Source: a virus | Length of the DNA: 64,000 nt | Virus record (IMG/VR): IMGVR_UViG_3300007513_002281 | Location: 1-64,000 of that record | Direction: 5' to 3' (one strand) | In this document: one piece after another, positions 25,943 through 35,433 of the stretch | Numbering within the stretch: position 1 is the stretch's first letter | How the letters are laid out: the number at the start of each line of letters is the position of its first letter | The notes under the pieces: model-generated | Told to the model about the DNA's origin: nothing | Databases searched by the model: none | Seen by the model: the letters and a program-made list of their open reading frames with translations, nothing else | Position numbers and translations under genes: made by a program

Positions 25943-27682
25943 ATGACTAAGAAAATTAAAGAAGCCGCGGGACCGTCTGGAGGTGTCTATGGAATGACAG
26001 GAATTCCTGTGCTAGGCGCCATCGGTGGAGGTGATGGGTATAAAGATAAGATTGGTAAAAATAGAAGACCTCCTTTTCATGGCGACACTGGATCTCCTAG
26101 CCATTCTGCTGATGCAGGCTGGTCCTCACAGGGGATGTCAAGAGTGAATAAGGGCTATGCGGAAGACGTAGATTTGTTTTATGATGTTATGTTTCCAGAG
26201 CAAGAAGATGAAGAGATAATCCCCGATGAAGAGAATATCTATTATATGTACGATGATTCACCCTTAGTAACGAGAAAGTTACCGCAGCATTCCCTTAAAT
26301 TAAGGCCTCATTCAAAATATATCAAAAGCCCTTCGGAGCTTGCAGAGATCAAGGAATCTTACATGACAAAAAAGCAATACAGTCTTAAGCCTCTTTTTGA
26401 AGATACATCACACATAAGGTTGGATGAATTTGATTTATCTAGTATCGGCCTTCCCGATATTGATATGCCTGATATCGATCTTGACTTTGATTTTTCTGAA
26501 ATACCGGGAATGCAGTTTCTTCAAGATATTGCATCTAAGCCGGCTGAGATTATAGCTGATGAGCTAGGCCCAATTGCTGATCTCATCATTCCTGCCCTAG
26601 ATTCAGTTACTGATATAGCGGGTGACTTACTGGCAGCTGGAATGGGGTTTGTTCCCATTGCCGGAGATGCTGTTGCTCTTGGGCTTGTAGCGTTTAACAT
26701 TGCTCAGCTTCAAGGTGACCTAGCAAAGGCAGATGCAGCCATAGCTGCATTTCAAAGAAATCCCTCTGATGAGGGTCGAAATTTGCTGGCAAAAATATTA
26801 AATGATATGAACACTAACGTTCTTGATGTCATGCAGAGAGCTCTTGAAGCTGTTCCCGACCCAGGTGTCTCTGAGGCTACGTCACTAATGCTTTCAGTAA
26901 AGCAGAATGCTTTTAGGCTTAGATCATTGCTAAGTAGTATTGGCATGAGACACAGTAGAGATCGTATAGGGCTGACCCAGCGCGTGAGAGAAAAAGCGCA
27001 AATAACTTTAGTTATTAAGCCTGCCCTAGCGTCACTTATTGGCCTTATTAATAGTGGATACGCTCCCGCCGCACTGGTTGAAAATAAGAATGATATCCTC
27101 AGACTTCCCAAGATGATGGCAGCTCTTTACGATCTAATTACTGTTTGGGATGCTCACGGCGAGGTTGCTGATATCTTAGGACTTGATGATGAAGTAGAGC
27201 CCGAGGCTACAGACCCGGAAGACGACATTCTTCTTCCAGATTTTGAATATTCAGAGGCTATGCCTGACGCGGTGGCAGAGTCTTCTATGCGGGATTACAT
27301 TAAAGAGATTATGCTCCGTGAGTATGCAAAGAGGTATGCTGTAAATCTTAGAGGGCCCAGCCCAGAGGGGTACCTTAGTTTTGATCCAAAAGAATTGGGA
27401 GAACAGCCAGAGGTCTTTTCTGATGATGATGTAACAGACTTTAATCTGAACTCAGTTCTATATCCAAATGATGGTGGGTATTCTGCATATAGCCCTAAGT
27501 CTTTAAGTGAGTCAAACATAAAAGATTTCATAAGAGAGATGGCTCTTGAAGTTCTTACTGGTGATGAAGAAGACGACGACGAAGATGAAGATAGAAGATC
27601 TGATGAGATTTCATCTGGCGGAGTCCCAGGTGCTGCAATGCCAATGCAGACTGGCTCAAAAAAAAATACAAGAAACGGCTAG
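25943..27682 (+). CDS. Large virion-like protein with two internal IKEI/IREM peptides
   Basis: 579 residues. The N-terminal 100 residues are Gly/Pro-rich and disordered. About residues 170-260 contain an amphipathic hydrophobic stretch (LLAAGMGFVPIAGDAVALGL) that could insert in a membrane. Two copies of the recurring peptide occur in the C-terminal third: SMRDYIKEIMLREYAKRY and SNIKDFIREMALEVLTGD, each after a Ser-rich lead (AESS, LSES). The acidic linker between them and the final EEDDDEDED run are notable. A run of nine A residues near the 3' end may shift the frame to a 38-residue alternative tail (next entry). Probably an internal or ejected virion protein. Confidence 0.5.
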   Translation: MTKKIKEAAGPSGGVYGMTGIPVLGAIGGGDGYKDKIGKNRRPPFHGDTGSPSHSADAGWSSQGMSRVNKGYAEDVDLFYDVMFPEQEDEEIIPDEENIYYMYDDSPLVTRKLPQHSLKLRPHSKYIKSPSELAEIKESYMTKKQYSLKPLFEDTSHIRLDEFDLSSIGLPDIDMPDIDLDFDFSEIPGMQFLQDIASKPAEIIADELGPIADLIIPALDSVTDIAGDLLAAGMGFVPIAGDAVALGLVAFNIAQLQGDLAKADAAIAAFQRNPSDEGRNLLAKILNDMNTNVLDVMQRALEAVPDPGVSEATSLMLSVKQNAFRLRSLLSSIGMRHSRDRIGLTQRVREKAQITLVIKPALASLIGLINSGYAPAALVENKNDILRLPKMMAALYDLITVWDAHGEVADILGLDDEVEPEATDPEDDILLPDFEYSEAMPDAVAESSMRDYIKEIMLREYAKRYAVNLRGPSPEGYLSFDPKELGEQPEVFSDDDVTDFNLNSVLYPNDGGYSAYSPKSLSESNIKDFIREMALEVLTGDEEDDDEDEDRRSDEISSGGVPGAAMPMQTGSKKNTRNG

Positions 27683-27777
27683 AAAAAGCAGCTCAGGCTC
27701 AAGGGGGATCTCTGGTCGATCCTGATCTAGCTATGTCTTATTACGACACCGCAGCCGGGTTTGCTAGGGGTAATTAG
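27658..27777 (+). other. A9 run with alternative -1 frame tail
   Basis: Zero-frame translation ends 27680-27682 after SKKNTRNG. Slipping -1 on A AAA AAA gives SKKKYKKRLEKAAQAQ and a further 22 residues ending at 27777. The alternative tail has ordinary composition and fills the otherwise empty stretch. Either programmed frameshifting or a homopolymer miscount would explain it. Confidence 0.4.
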
Positions 27778-27790
27778 TTTTTAATAATTT

Positions 27791-27820
27791 TTGAACATTA
27801 TTTCAATCCTGGTGTAGTAT
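27791..27820 (+). promoter_or_regulatory. Sigma70-like promoter of the SSB gene
   Basis: TTGAAC (27791-27796), 18-base spacer, TAGTAT (27815-27820). The leader would be about 66 bases. It includes a CAGATA/TATCTG hairpin at 27828-27843 with a GATT loop, then an AT-rich unpaired stretch to the ribosome site. Confidence 0.5.
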
Positions 27821-27892
27821 GAAAGTGCAGATAGATTTATCTGTTATTAGATACTAAATTTTGCAAATTAGACATTGCAAACAGGAGAAAAA

Positions 27893-28666
27893 ATGTCACT
27901 TGATTTTGACGCTATTAGAAATAAGCTTGAGCGTCTTAGCGGAAATTCTAAGAATAGATCAAGCACCTGGCGACCAACAGAGGGAGAAGAGCATACAGTT
28001 CGTCTGCTTTCCTTTCCCAATAACGACGGTCAGCCTTTTAAGGAGCTTTGGTTTTATTACAATATCGGAAACAATAGGGGACTTCTTGCCCCGTATCAGT
28101 TTGACGATCCAGACCCTATTCAGGAGCTGATTACTAAGCTTCGTGATGAGGGAACAAAGGAGTCTTATGAGCTAGCCAAGAAGCTTTACCCAAAAATGAG
28201 AACCTACGCTCCGGTTATTGTTCGTGGTGAAGAAGACAAAGGCGTTCAGATCTGGGGCTTTGGAAAGACTGTCTATCAGACACTTTTGGGACTAATGCTT
28301 GACGAGGACTACGGGGATATTACAGATCCCACTGACGGGCGTGATGTCAAGGTCGTCTGTACGAAACAGCCAGGTAAGAAATGGGCCATGACTGAAGTTC
28401 GACCCAGAGGAAAATCTTCTAGTCTTTCTAACAACACCAAGCAAACGCAAGAGTGGATGAATAGCATTCCAGATGTCATGAATCTTTTTCAGATGAAGTC
28501 GTATGATGAGCTAAGCAAGATCATTAACGACTGGATCAATGAGGACGCTTTTGATGGAATGGGAACTGAAACTACAAAATCAACAAGTACATCTGCCTCT
28601 AGTCAGACTAAGAGCTCTGGCTACCAAAGTCTTGATGACGCTTTTGCTGATCTTGTAGATAGCTAG
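27893..28666 (+). CDS. Single-stranded DNA-binding protein, gp32-like
   Basis: 257 residues; ATG at 27893 with AGGAG 6 bases upstream (an in-frame ATG six codons earlier has none). The N terminus MSLDFDAIRNKLERLSG and the OB-type core (WRPTEGEEHTVRLLSFPNND, LWFYYNIG, APVIVRGEED, VQIWGFGKTVYQTLL) match T4 gp32-type SSBs. The C-terminal 45 residues are Ser/Thr-rich and end in an acidic tip (YQSLDDAFADLVDS), as in gp32, where it recruits replication partners. It has its own promoter and a strong terminator, consistent with high expression. In T4 this protein represses its own translation; the leader here could allow that. Confidence 0.85.
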   Translation: MSLDFDAIRNKLERLSGNSKNRSSTWRPTEGEEHTVRLLSFPNNDGQPFKELWFYYNIGNNRGLLAPYQFDDPDPIQELITKLRDEGTKESYELAKKLYPKMRTYAPVIVRGEEDKGVQIWGFGKTVYQTLLGLMLDEDYGDITDPTDGRDVKVVCTKQPGKKWAMTEVRPRGKSSSLSNNTKQTQEWMNSIPDVMNLFQMKSYDELSKIINDWINEDAFDGMGTETTKSTSTSASSQTKSSGYQSLDDAFADLVDS

Positions 28667-28686
28667 AAGTCGCACACCTTGTTCTT

Positions 28687-28718
28687 ATGGTGCCCAAAAA
28701 TGGGCACCATTTTTTTTT
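28687..28718 (+). terminator. Strong intrinsic terminator after the SSB gene
   Basis: A 10-base perfect stem (ATGGTGCCCA / TGGGCACCAT) with a four-A loop and nine T residues. Confidence 0.9.
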
Positions 28719-28731
28719 GGCTATTAATGAG

Positions 28732-28758
28732 TTGAACATTTTTGGTATCTATGATACT
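28732..28758 (+). promoter_or_regulatory. Possible promoter for the recombination operon
   Basis: TTGAACATT repeats the -35 region of the SSB promoter. A -10 is less clear (TATGAT at 28750 gives a short spacer; GATACT at 28753 a spacer of 15). A promoter is expected after the terminator. Confidence 0.3.
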
Positions 28759-28777
28759 TTTACCTAATGGAGGAATT

Positions 28778-29941
28778 GTGAAAAAGAATCAAGACTTTAC
28801 GTCAGATTTAATTAAATCACTTAACAAGGAGCATGGAAGTAGAGTTGCCTATAACCTCTCTGAAGACGACTCGCCAACACATGTAAATAGGTGGATAAGC
28901 ACAGGATCTAAGCTGCTTGACTATATCTGCTCTAACAGAAGAGATGGTGGTCTTCCTGAGGGAAGAATTGTTGAGATATTTGGCCCACCTTCTATTGGAA
29001 AGTCTCACATAGCTACACAGATCGCTCGAACAACTCAAATAATGGGCGGAATTGTAGTCTATATTGATACAGAAAATGCTACATCTGTAGAAAATTTACA
29101 CATGCTTGGTGTTGACGTTTCTACTAGATTCGTCTATGTTGATACACATTGTACTGAAGAAGTTCTTTCAATTGCTGAAGCGACTATAATGAAAGCAAAA
29201 GCAATGGATAAGAATATTCCTGTAACAATAGTCTGGGACTCAGTTGCTGCATCATCTCCAAAGGCTGAGCTTTTAGGTGACTATGATAAAGATTCTATTG
29301 GGCTTCAAGCAAGAGCTATTTCCAAGGGAATGAGAAAAATTACAGGTGTGATTTCTAATCAAAACGTCCTGTTTGTTATCTTAAATCAGACTAGAATGAA
29401 AATTGGAGTTATGTTTGGTGACCCTGTGACAACTCCCGGGGGAAAGGCAATTCCCTTTCATGCATCAACTAGAATTAAACTAGGTGCTGGTCAACAGATC
29501 AAGGATGGAGATGATGTTATTGGCATTCATGTCTCTGCAAAGACTATTAAGAATAAGGTTGCACCTCCTTTTAGAAAAATTGATTTTGAAATTCACTTTG
29601 GAGTTGGTATCAAAGAGCATCAGCAGATATTTGATATACTTAGAAAAAATGGATCTGAGATTATTAACGGAAAAGAGATATCTGTATCTGGAACTGGCTC
29701 TTGGAAATGTCTTAGCGTTATAAATGTTAGCACAGGTGAGTCTATTGTTGAAAAGAAATTTCATAAGCCAAAGTTTGATGAAATTATGAAAGACAAAGAA
29801 TACTCATCGTATATTGATGATCTAATAGAGAGAGTTATGATAAAAAAGCTCAATAATGATGAACCTGATATAGACTTAGACTCATATGAAGAAGTTAAGT
29901 CTCTATCTGATAATCACTTAGATGATATTACAATTGAATAG
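28778..29941 (+). CDS. uvsX: RecA/UvsX-type recombinase
   Basis: 387 residues. I chose the GTG at 28778, which has GGAGG 6-7 bases upstream; an ATG further up lacks one. The ATPase core has Walker A GPPSIGKS, a Walker B strand TIVWDSVAASS, the RecA-like PVTTPGGKAIPFHASTRIKL, and NQTRMKIGVMFGDP. The C terminus is acidic, as in UvsX. It forms a filament on ssDNA and drives strand exchange and recombination-dependent replication, with the SSB encoded just upstream. The 5' nuclease gene starts 8 bases after its stop. Confidence 0.9.
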   Translation: MKKNQDFTSDLIKSLNKEHGSRVAYNLSEDDSPTHVNRWISTGSKLLDYICSNRRDGGLPEGRIVEIFGPPSIGKSHIATQIARTTQIMGGIVVYIDTENATSVENLHMLGVDVSTRFVYVDTHCTEEVLSIAEATIMKAKAMDKNIPVTIVWDSVAASSPKAELLGDYDKDSIGLQARAISKGMRKITGVISNQNVLFVILNQTRMKIGVMFGDPVTTPGGKAIPFHASTRIKLGAGQQIKDGDDVIGIHVSAKTIKNKVAPPFRKIDFEIHFGVGIKEHQQIFDILRKNGSEIINGKEISVSGTGSWKCLSVINVSTGESIVEKKFHKPKFDEIMKDKEYSSYIDDLIERVMIKKLNNDEPDIDLDSYEEVKSLSDNHLDDITIE

Positions 29942-29949
29942 GCTGTCAT

Positions 29950-30912
29950 TTGAAAGATTCGGATTCACAAGATCTTATATTTCTAGTAGATGCTCTCAAT
30001 CTATTTACTCAGCATTACGTTGCTCACCCAGCTGTTGGATCAGATGGTCAGCATGTAGGTGGGATTGTTGGGTTTCTTTACGCAATTGTTAACTTTGTGG
30101 AACAGTATCAGCCCAAGAGAGTTATAATTGTCTGGGAAGGCGGAGGTTCTTCAAGAAGAAGATCTCTTTATAGTGACTATAAGCAAAAAAGAAGGGCAGC
30201 TAAGCTTAACAGGTTTTATGAAGATGATCTTCCCGATACAGTTCAAAATAGAAATCACCAACTAAGCGTCTTGGTTGAGATATTTAAATGCCTCCCTATA
30301 AATCAGATATATGTTCCTGACTGTGAAGCTGATGACGTTATTGGATATTTGTGCAAATATACGTTTAGAAACGATAGAAAGCTAATCATGTCTTCTGATA
30401 GGGATTATTATCAGCTACTAGATAATAAAACAATTATCTACTCTCCAACGTGGAAGAAGCTTGTGACAAAAAAAGAGGTCAAGGAAAAGTTTAAAATATC
30501 CCCTTCAAACTTTTGTTTAGCAAAATCTATTGTAGGAGACGCTTCTGACAATATTCAAGGTGTCAGAGGAGCTGGATTCAAGACGCTTGCCAATAGATTT
30601 CCTCAGCTTAAAAGCGATGATGATATTACAATACAAGAAATTATTCAAGTTTCAAAGACATGCCTCACTGAAGGGAGCAAGCTAAAGATTTATGAGAGAA
30701 TCACATCTTCAGAGGATCTCATAAGAAGAAACTGGAAGCTTATCTATCTCGATAGCAAAAATCTATCACCATTTCAGATTGATAAGATTAATAATTCTAT
30801 TGATACTTTTAGCCCTGTTAGAAATAAGATGAATGTATTAAGGATTCTCTTAAAAGAGGGAATTCAAACTTTTAATGTAGATCGGCTTTTTCTTTCTACG
30901 CGCTACATTTAA
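29950..30912 (+). CDS. 5'-3' exonuclease/flap endonuclease (RNase H-like)
   Basis: 320 residues, TTG start. The FEN/PIN-like core shows LIFLVDALNLF, a basic arch (SRRRSLYSDYKQKRR), CEADDVIGYL with an acidic pair, SSDRDYYQLL and the helix-three-turn segment GDASDNIQGVRGAGFKT. These are the metal-binding acids and DNA-binding loop of Pol I N-terminal, T5 D15 and T4 RNase H nucleases. It removes RNA primers or flaps, and together with the polymerase-only Pol A would reconstitute a split Pol I. Confidence 0.88.
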   Translation: MKDSDSQDLIFLVDALNLFTQHYVAHPAVGSDGQHVGGIVGFLYAIVNFVEQYQPKRVIIVWEGGGSSRRRSLYSDYKQKRRAAKLNRFYEDDLPDTVQNRNHQLSVLVEIFKCLPINQIYVPDCEADDVIGYLCKYTFRNDRKLIMSSDRDYYQLLDNKTIIYSPTWKKLVTKKEVKEKFKISPSNFCLAKSIVGDASDNIQGVRGAGFKTLANRFPQLKSDDDITIQEIIQVSKTCLTEGSKLKIYERITSSEDLIRRNWKLIYLDSKNLSPFQIDKINNSIDTFSPVRNKMNVLRILLKEGIQTFNVDRLFLSTRYI

Positions 30913-30930
30913 AATAAAGGAAATTATTTA

Positions 30931-32301
30931 ATGGATCCATACTTTAAGAGATACGGTAAGTCATTTCAAGAAAAGATTTTTCAATCTTTCTTGACAGATA
31001 GTAACTGGGCTACTCAGATGACTGATGTGATGACACCTGAATATTTTGATTTAAAGTATCTCACCTATTTGACACAGAAGTATTTTTCTTATTTTGAAAA
31101 GTATAAGTGCTTTCCAACGCTATCGATACTGGTCACGATTATCAAGGATGAGCTAAAGGAAGGAACAGATGCAATTCTTCGAGATCAGATAGTTGAATTT
31201 CTTCATAGAGTAAGAATGAATCCAGATGCAGGAGATTTAAAGTATGTCAAAGAAAAGTCTCTTGATTTTTGTAGAAAGCAGGCATTAAAAGATGCCCTGG
31301 AAAAGTCTGTTGAATTGATTGAGTCTGAGAAGTATGAGTCAGTTGTTGATTTAATGAAGCATGCGATATCTGTTGGAACGCCTTCTACTACTGGTCATGA
31401 TTTTTTTGAAGACACAGAAGCCAGATTTGCTAAGATTAGCAGGATTACATGCCCGACTGGTATTCCACAAATTGACAAAAAGGACATATTAAACGGAGGG
31501 CTTGGACGAGGAGAGATTGGTGTAATCACAGCTCCCACGGGTGTTGGAAAATCTCACTTTTTAGTACACGTCGGTGCAGCAGCACTCAGGGTTGGAAAAA
31601 ATGTTGTTCATTATACTTTTGAACTAACAGAGACATCTGTCGGGATTAGATACGATAGCAATCTATGTAATATTCCAAGTAATGAAGTAAGGGATAGAAA
31701 GAAAGAGGTACTTTCTAAATACGATAATATGGACTTAGGAAGGTTAATAATCAAGGAGTACCCAACAGGATCTGCAACAGTCAATACTATTAGAGCACAT
31801 CTTGAAAAACTTTCTCTTAAATCTTTTGTTCCAAGTCTGATAATTATTGATTATGCAGACATCATGAGATCATCTAGAAAGTATGATTCTCTTAGGCATG
31901 AGCTTAAATTAATATATGAAGAGCTTAGAAATCTGGCGATGGATATGAAAATTCCTATATGGACAGCCAGTCAGGCCAATAGAGATGCGTCTAACGCTTC
32001 AGTTGTCGGATTAGAAAATATGTCTGAGGCCTATGGAAAGGCTATGGTTTCTGACGTTGTTGTCTCAATATCAAGAAAGCCTATGGAAAAATCTAGCGGT
32101 GTAGGTAGAATGTTTATAGCTAAAAATAGAGCAGGTCGTGATGGAATTCTTTTTCCGATTATGCTGGATACTTCTACCAGCCGTATTAATATAATTGACA
32201 ATGCAGATGAGCTCTCTTTAAGTGAAGTCGTAAAGTCTGACAAAGATCTTATGAAAAACTTATTAAAATCTAAGTGGAATGAATTACAAAGCGGTGATTA
32301 A
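30931..32301 (+). CDS. Replicative DNA helicase (DnaB/gp41-like)
   Basis: 456 residues. The N-terminal domain is helical. The RecA-like motor begins near residue 185 with TGIPQIDKKDILNGGLGRGE, then Walker A APTGVGKS, Walker B SLIIIDYADIM, and a sensor ASQANRD. The closing KNRAGRDGILFPIML with an arginine finger fits DnaB. It unwinds the fork 5'-3'. No primase gene was seen in the window. It follows the 5' nuclease after 18 bases, in a replication operon. Confidence 0.9.
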   Translation: MDPYFKRYGKSFQEKIFQSFLTDSNWATQMTDVMTPEYFDLKYLTYLTQKYFSYFEKYKCFPTLSILVTIIKDELKEGTDAILRDQIVEFLHRVRMNPDAGDLKYVKEKSLDFCRKQALKDALEKSVELIESEKYESVVDLMKHAISVGTPSTTGHDFFEDTEARFAKISRITCPTGIPQIDKKDILNGGLGRGEIGVITAPTGVGKSHFLVHVGAAALRVGKNVVHYTFELTETSVGIRYDSNLCNIPSNEVRDRKKEVLSKYDNMDLGRLIIKEYPTGSATVNTIRAHLEKLSLKSFVPSLIIIDYADIMRSSRKYDSLRHELKLIYEELRNLAMDMKIPIWTASQANRDASNASVVGLENMSEAYGKAMVSDVVVSISRKPMEKSSGVGRMFIAKNRAGRDGILFPIMLDTSTSRINIIDNADELSLSEVVKSDKDLMKNLLKSKWNELQSGD

Positions 32302-32347
32302 CTTATCGCAAATATTTGTTTAAAAAGAAAGTGGGAGGCTAACTTTA

Positions 32348-34804
32348 GTGGTAAGTTTTAATGATGCTATGAAGAGTAGCAAAGTGTATTTTGGAGGAGA
32401 TGAGCTTTCAGCAAATGTTTTTGTTACGAAGTATGCGCTTTCAACAAAAGATGGTGATTTATTAGAAAGAACACCAGATGATATGCACAGAAGAATGGCA
32501 CAAGAGTTTTCTAGAATAGAGGAAAAGTACCCAAGCCCAATGTCTGAAGATGAGATTTATAATTTATTTAAAGATTTTAAATATGTTATTCCTCAAGGCT
32601 CTCCGATGGCGGGTATTGGAAATGATCATAGAATTCAGTCACTTTCTAATTGCTTTGTTATTGAATCACCTTATGATTCGTATGGTGGAATTCTAAAAAC
32701 TGATCAAGAACTTGTCCAGATCGCAAAGAGAAGAGGCGGCGTGGGATTTGATATTTCTACGATTAGGCCCAAGGGTCTTTCTACGGGTAACGCTGCAAAG
32801 ACGACTGATGGAATTGAAGTTTTTATGGATAGGTTTTCTAATTCCTGTCGAGAAGTAGCCCAGGGCGGCCGCAGAGGCGCATTGATGTTGACAATATCTG
32901 TCCATCACCCACAGATTAAAGACTTTGTAAAGATCAAACGAGAGCTAACCAGGGTCACCGGAGCAAATATATCAGTTAAGCTCACTGATGAATTTTTAAA
33001 CGCTGTTGAGAAAAAGACAGATTTTGAACTTAGATTTCCAGTTGATTCTGAGTCTGATCACCTTGTTAAGGGCAGAATGGATGCTTGTGATCTCTGGGAC
33101 GAAATTATAAAGTGCGCACATGACTGTGCTGAGCCTGGTCTTCTTTTTTGGGACACAGCGAAAAATTTAACACCTTCTGATGTATACGACTCCGATGGAT
33201 TCGGATCTACTTCTACAAATCCATGCGGGGAAATTATTTTATCTCCTTTTGATAGTTGTAGATTAATGGTTATTAATCTTTTTAGCTTTGTTAAGAATCC
33301 GTTTACTAAAGATGCAGAATTTGACTATCAAAAAATGTCTACCATTGTTCAGAAGGCTCAGCGCCTGATGGATGACATGGTTGATCTTGAAGTTGAACAA
33401 ATTGAAAAAATTATTAAAAAAATAAATGATGATCCTGAACCTGAGAACGTTAAAGAAATTGAAAAAGACCTTTGGATGAATATTAAAAAGGCTGCTGAGC
33501 TTGGCAGGAGAACTGGTCTGGGTGTGACTGCAGTCGGAGATACATTGGCATCTCTAGGCATCAGGTATGGTTCAAAAAAATCTATTGAGATCACAGAAGA
33601 GCTATATAAGACACTTGCAGTTAACGCTTACAGATCTTCTTGTATTATGGCAAAAGAAAGAGGTGCTTTTCCTATTCACAATCATGATAAAGAGAGGGGT
33701 CACGAATTCCTTGAAAGAGTTTGGGGTTCTGCTGCTGACGTCCATGAGATGAGCAAAAAATACGGTCGCAGAAATATAGCTCTAACGACTACAGCGCCTG
33801 CTGGGTCTGTATCAACTCTCACGCAAACGACTAGCGGAATAGAGCCTGCATATCTTCTTAAGTACACAAGAAGAAAAAAGCTCACAGAAAATGACCTAGA
33901 TGGAAGAGTGGACTTTATTGATGATTCAGGAGATCGGTGGCAAGAGTATGATGTCTACCACCACGGATTTAAAAAATGGATGGATATATCTGGACTAACA
34001 GATATTAAAAAATCTCCTTATTATAATGCTACTTCAAATGATATTGACTGGATAAACAAAGTAAATGTTCAAGCTTCTGCACAAAAATGGATTTGTCATG
34101 CAATTTCAAATACTACAAATGTACCATCAGACACAGACATAGAGACCATCAAGAAGATCTACATGACAGGGTGGAAGTCAGGGTGCAAAGGTGTTACTGT
34201 TTATAGGGACGGCTGCCGTAGCGGAGTTCTAGTAAGCTCTATAAAGGAAAATAAGTTTAAAACATATGAAGCACCTTTAAGGCCAGAAGAGCTTGAGTGC
34301 CATATTCATCACGCAACAATTAAGGGTGAAGCCTGGACGGTAATGGTAGGACTTTTGGATGGCAGGCCATACGAAGTCATGGGCGGACTACAGAAGTACA
34401 TAGAGATACCTCGAAAATATAAGAAAGGAATCATTATAAAGCATGCGTATAAGTCTAAGAATTCTAGATACGATCTTCAGATTGGCAAAAATGGTGACGG
34501 ATTTCTTATAAAGGATATTGTTTCAGTTTTTGACAACCCTAACCACGCTGGACATACTAGGACAATCTCTCTTGCACTTCGTCATGGAGCACCTATTCAA
34601 TATGTCGTCGAACAGCTTTTAAAAGATCGAGAGATGGATATGTTTTCTTTTTCAAAGGTTATAGCAAGAGTTCTTAAAACATATATTAAAGACGGAACTG
34701 TCCCAGGAAAGACGGGATGTGAAAATTGCGGAGCAGAAGACTCTTTGAGATATCAAGAGGGGTGTGTGGGTTGTGTGTCATGTGGATATGCTAAGTGCGG
34801 ATAA
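32348..34804 (+). CDS. nrdJ: Ribonucleotide reductase, class II (adenosylcobalamin-dependent)
   Basis: 818 residues, GTG start after GGGAGG. The catalytic set is intact: C102 (LSNCFVIESP), thiyl cysteine C293 in STNPCGE and C304 eleven residues on, plus TTAPAGSVSTLTQTTSGIEP. Loss of an NrdB partner and the C-terminal Cys cluster (CENCGAED, CVGCVSCGYAKCG) identify the B12-dependent type, which works with or without oxygen. It needs cobalamin from the host. It makes dNTP precursors and sits directly after replication genes, fitting massive phage DNA synthesis. Confidence 0.92.
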   Translation: MVSFNDAMKSSKVYFGGDELSANVFVTKYALSTKDGDLLERTPDDMHRRMAQEFSRIEEKYPSPMSEDEIYNLFKDFKYVIPQGSPMAGIGNDHRIQSLSNCFVIESPYDSYGGILKTDQELVQIAKRRGGVGFDISTIRPKGLSTGNAAKTTDGIEVFMDRFSNSCREVAQGGRRGALMLTISVHHPQIKDFVKIKRELTRVTGANISVKLTDEFLNAVEKKTDFELRFPVDSESDHLVKGRMDACDLWDEIIKCAHDCAEPGLLFWDTAKNLTPSDVYDSDGFGSTSTNPCGEIILSPFDSCRLMVINLFSFVKNPFTKDAEFDYQKMSTIVQKAQRLMDDMVDLEVEQIEKIIKKINDDPEPENVKEIEKDLWMNIKKAAELGRRTGLGVTAVGDTLASLGIRYGSKKSIEITEELYKTLAVNAYRSSCIMAKERGAFPIHNHDKERGHEFLERVWGSAADVHEMSKKYGRRNIALTTTAPAGSVSTLTQTTSGIEPAYLLKYTRRKKLTENDLDGRVDFIDDSGDRWQEYDVYHHGFKKWMDISGLTDIKKSPYYNATSNDIDWINKVNVQASAQKWICHAISNTTNVPSDTDIETIKKIYMTGWKSGCKGVTVYRDGCRSGVLVSSIKENKFKTYEAPLRPEELECHIHHATIKGEAWTVMVGLLDGRPYEVMGGLQKYIEIPRKYKKGIIIKHAYKSKNSRYDLQIGKNGDGFLIKDIVSVFDNPNHAGHTRTISLALRHGAPIQYVVEQLLKDREMDMFSFSKVIARVLKTYIKDGTVPGKTGCENCGAEDSLRYQEGCVGCVSCGYAKCG

Positions 34805-34822
34805 GGAAATTAAGGTAAAAAG

Positions 34823-35425
34823 ATGAAATGGACAAGCAGTGTTTCTCCTTTGATAAAGGAAGTTGAGCTAAGAAAGAGCCCAGTAATAATAAGAGTCAAT
34901 AAATTTGACGAAGATTCAGCAAAAAAGTTTTCAGAACAGATGGCGCTGGCCCACAATACAGGACAGAAGGTAATTCCTGTTGTAATTGACTCGTATGGCG
35001 GTCAGGTTTATTCACTGATGTCAATGATTAGTGAGATTAAGCACGCTGAGATTCCAGTTGCAACTATAGTAGAAGGAAAGGCAATGTCGTGTGGAGCCAT
35101 TCTTTTTTCATTTGGGACACAGGGATACAGATTTATGGATCCAGATGCAACTGTTATGATTCATGATGTTTCTTCTATGGATATGGGAAAAGTAGAAGAG
35201 CTAAAAGCAGGTGCAGCTGAAGCAGACCGTCTAAATAATATAGTTTACACAATGATGGCGCAAAATTGTGGTAAGAAAGACGACTATTTTTTAAAGATTG
35301 TTGACAAGAAGAAGCATGCTGATTGGTTTCTAGATTCAGCTGAGACAAAAAAGCACGGTCTTGCTAACCATCTTCGAGTTCCCAATATAAGAATTAGCGT
35401 TTCAGTTGATATAGACTTTGAATAG
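34823..35425 (+). CDS. clpP: ClpP-like serine protease
   Basis: 200 residues, the usual ClpP size. The triad is visible: S89 (AMSCGAIL, where ClpP has AASMGA), H114 (VMIHDV) and D167 (HADWFLDSAE). The preceding IDSYGGQVYSLMSMISEIKH is the substrate-binding strand. ClpP forms a 14-mer chamber working with ClpX/ClpA; the phage copy could join or replace host ClpP. A prohead-protease role is less likely because it is embedded among metabolic genes. Confidence 0.85.
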   Translation: MKWTSSVSPLIKEVELRKSPVIIRVNKFDEDSAKKFSEQMALAHNTGQKVIPVVIDSYGGQVYSLMSMISEIKHAEIPVATIVEGKAMSCGAILFSFGTQGYRFMDPDATVMIHDVSSMDMGKVEELKAGAAEADRLNNIVYTMMAQNCGKKDDYFLKIVDKKKHADWFLDSAETKKHGLANHLRVPNIRISVSVDIDFE

Positions 35426-35433
35426 GTGTTTAA

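Noticed and set aside
34823-35425. ClpP-like protein as the prohead maturation protease
   Set aside because: ClpP-type prohead proteases exist, but this copy sits among ribonucleotide reductase and lysis genes with no scaffold or capsid gene nearby.
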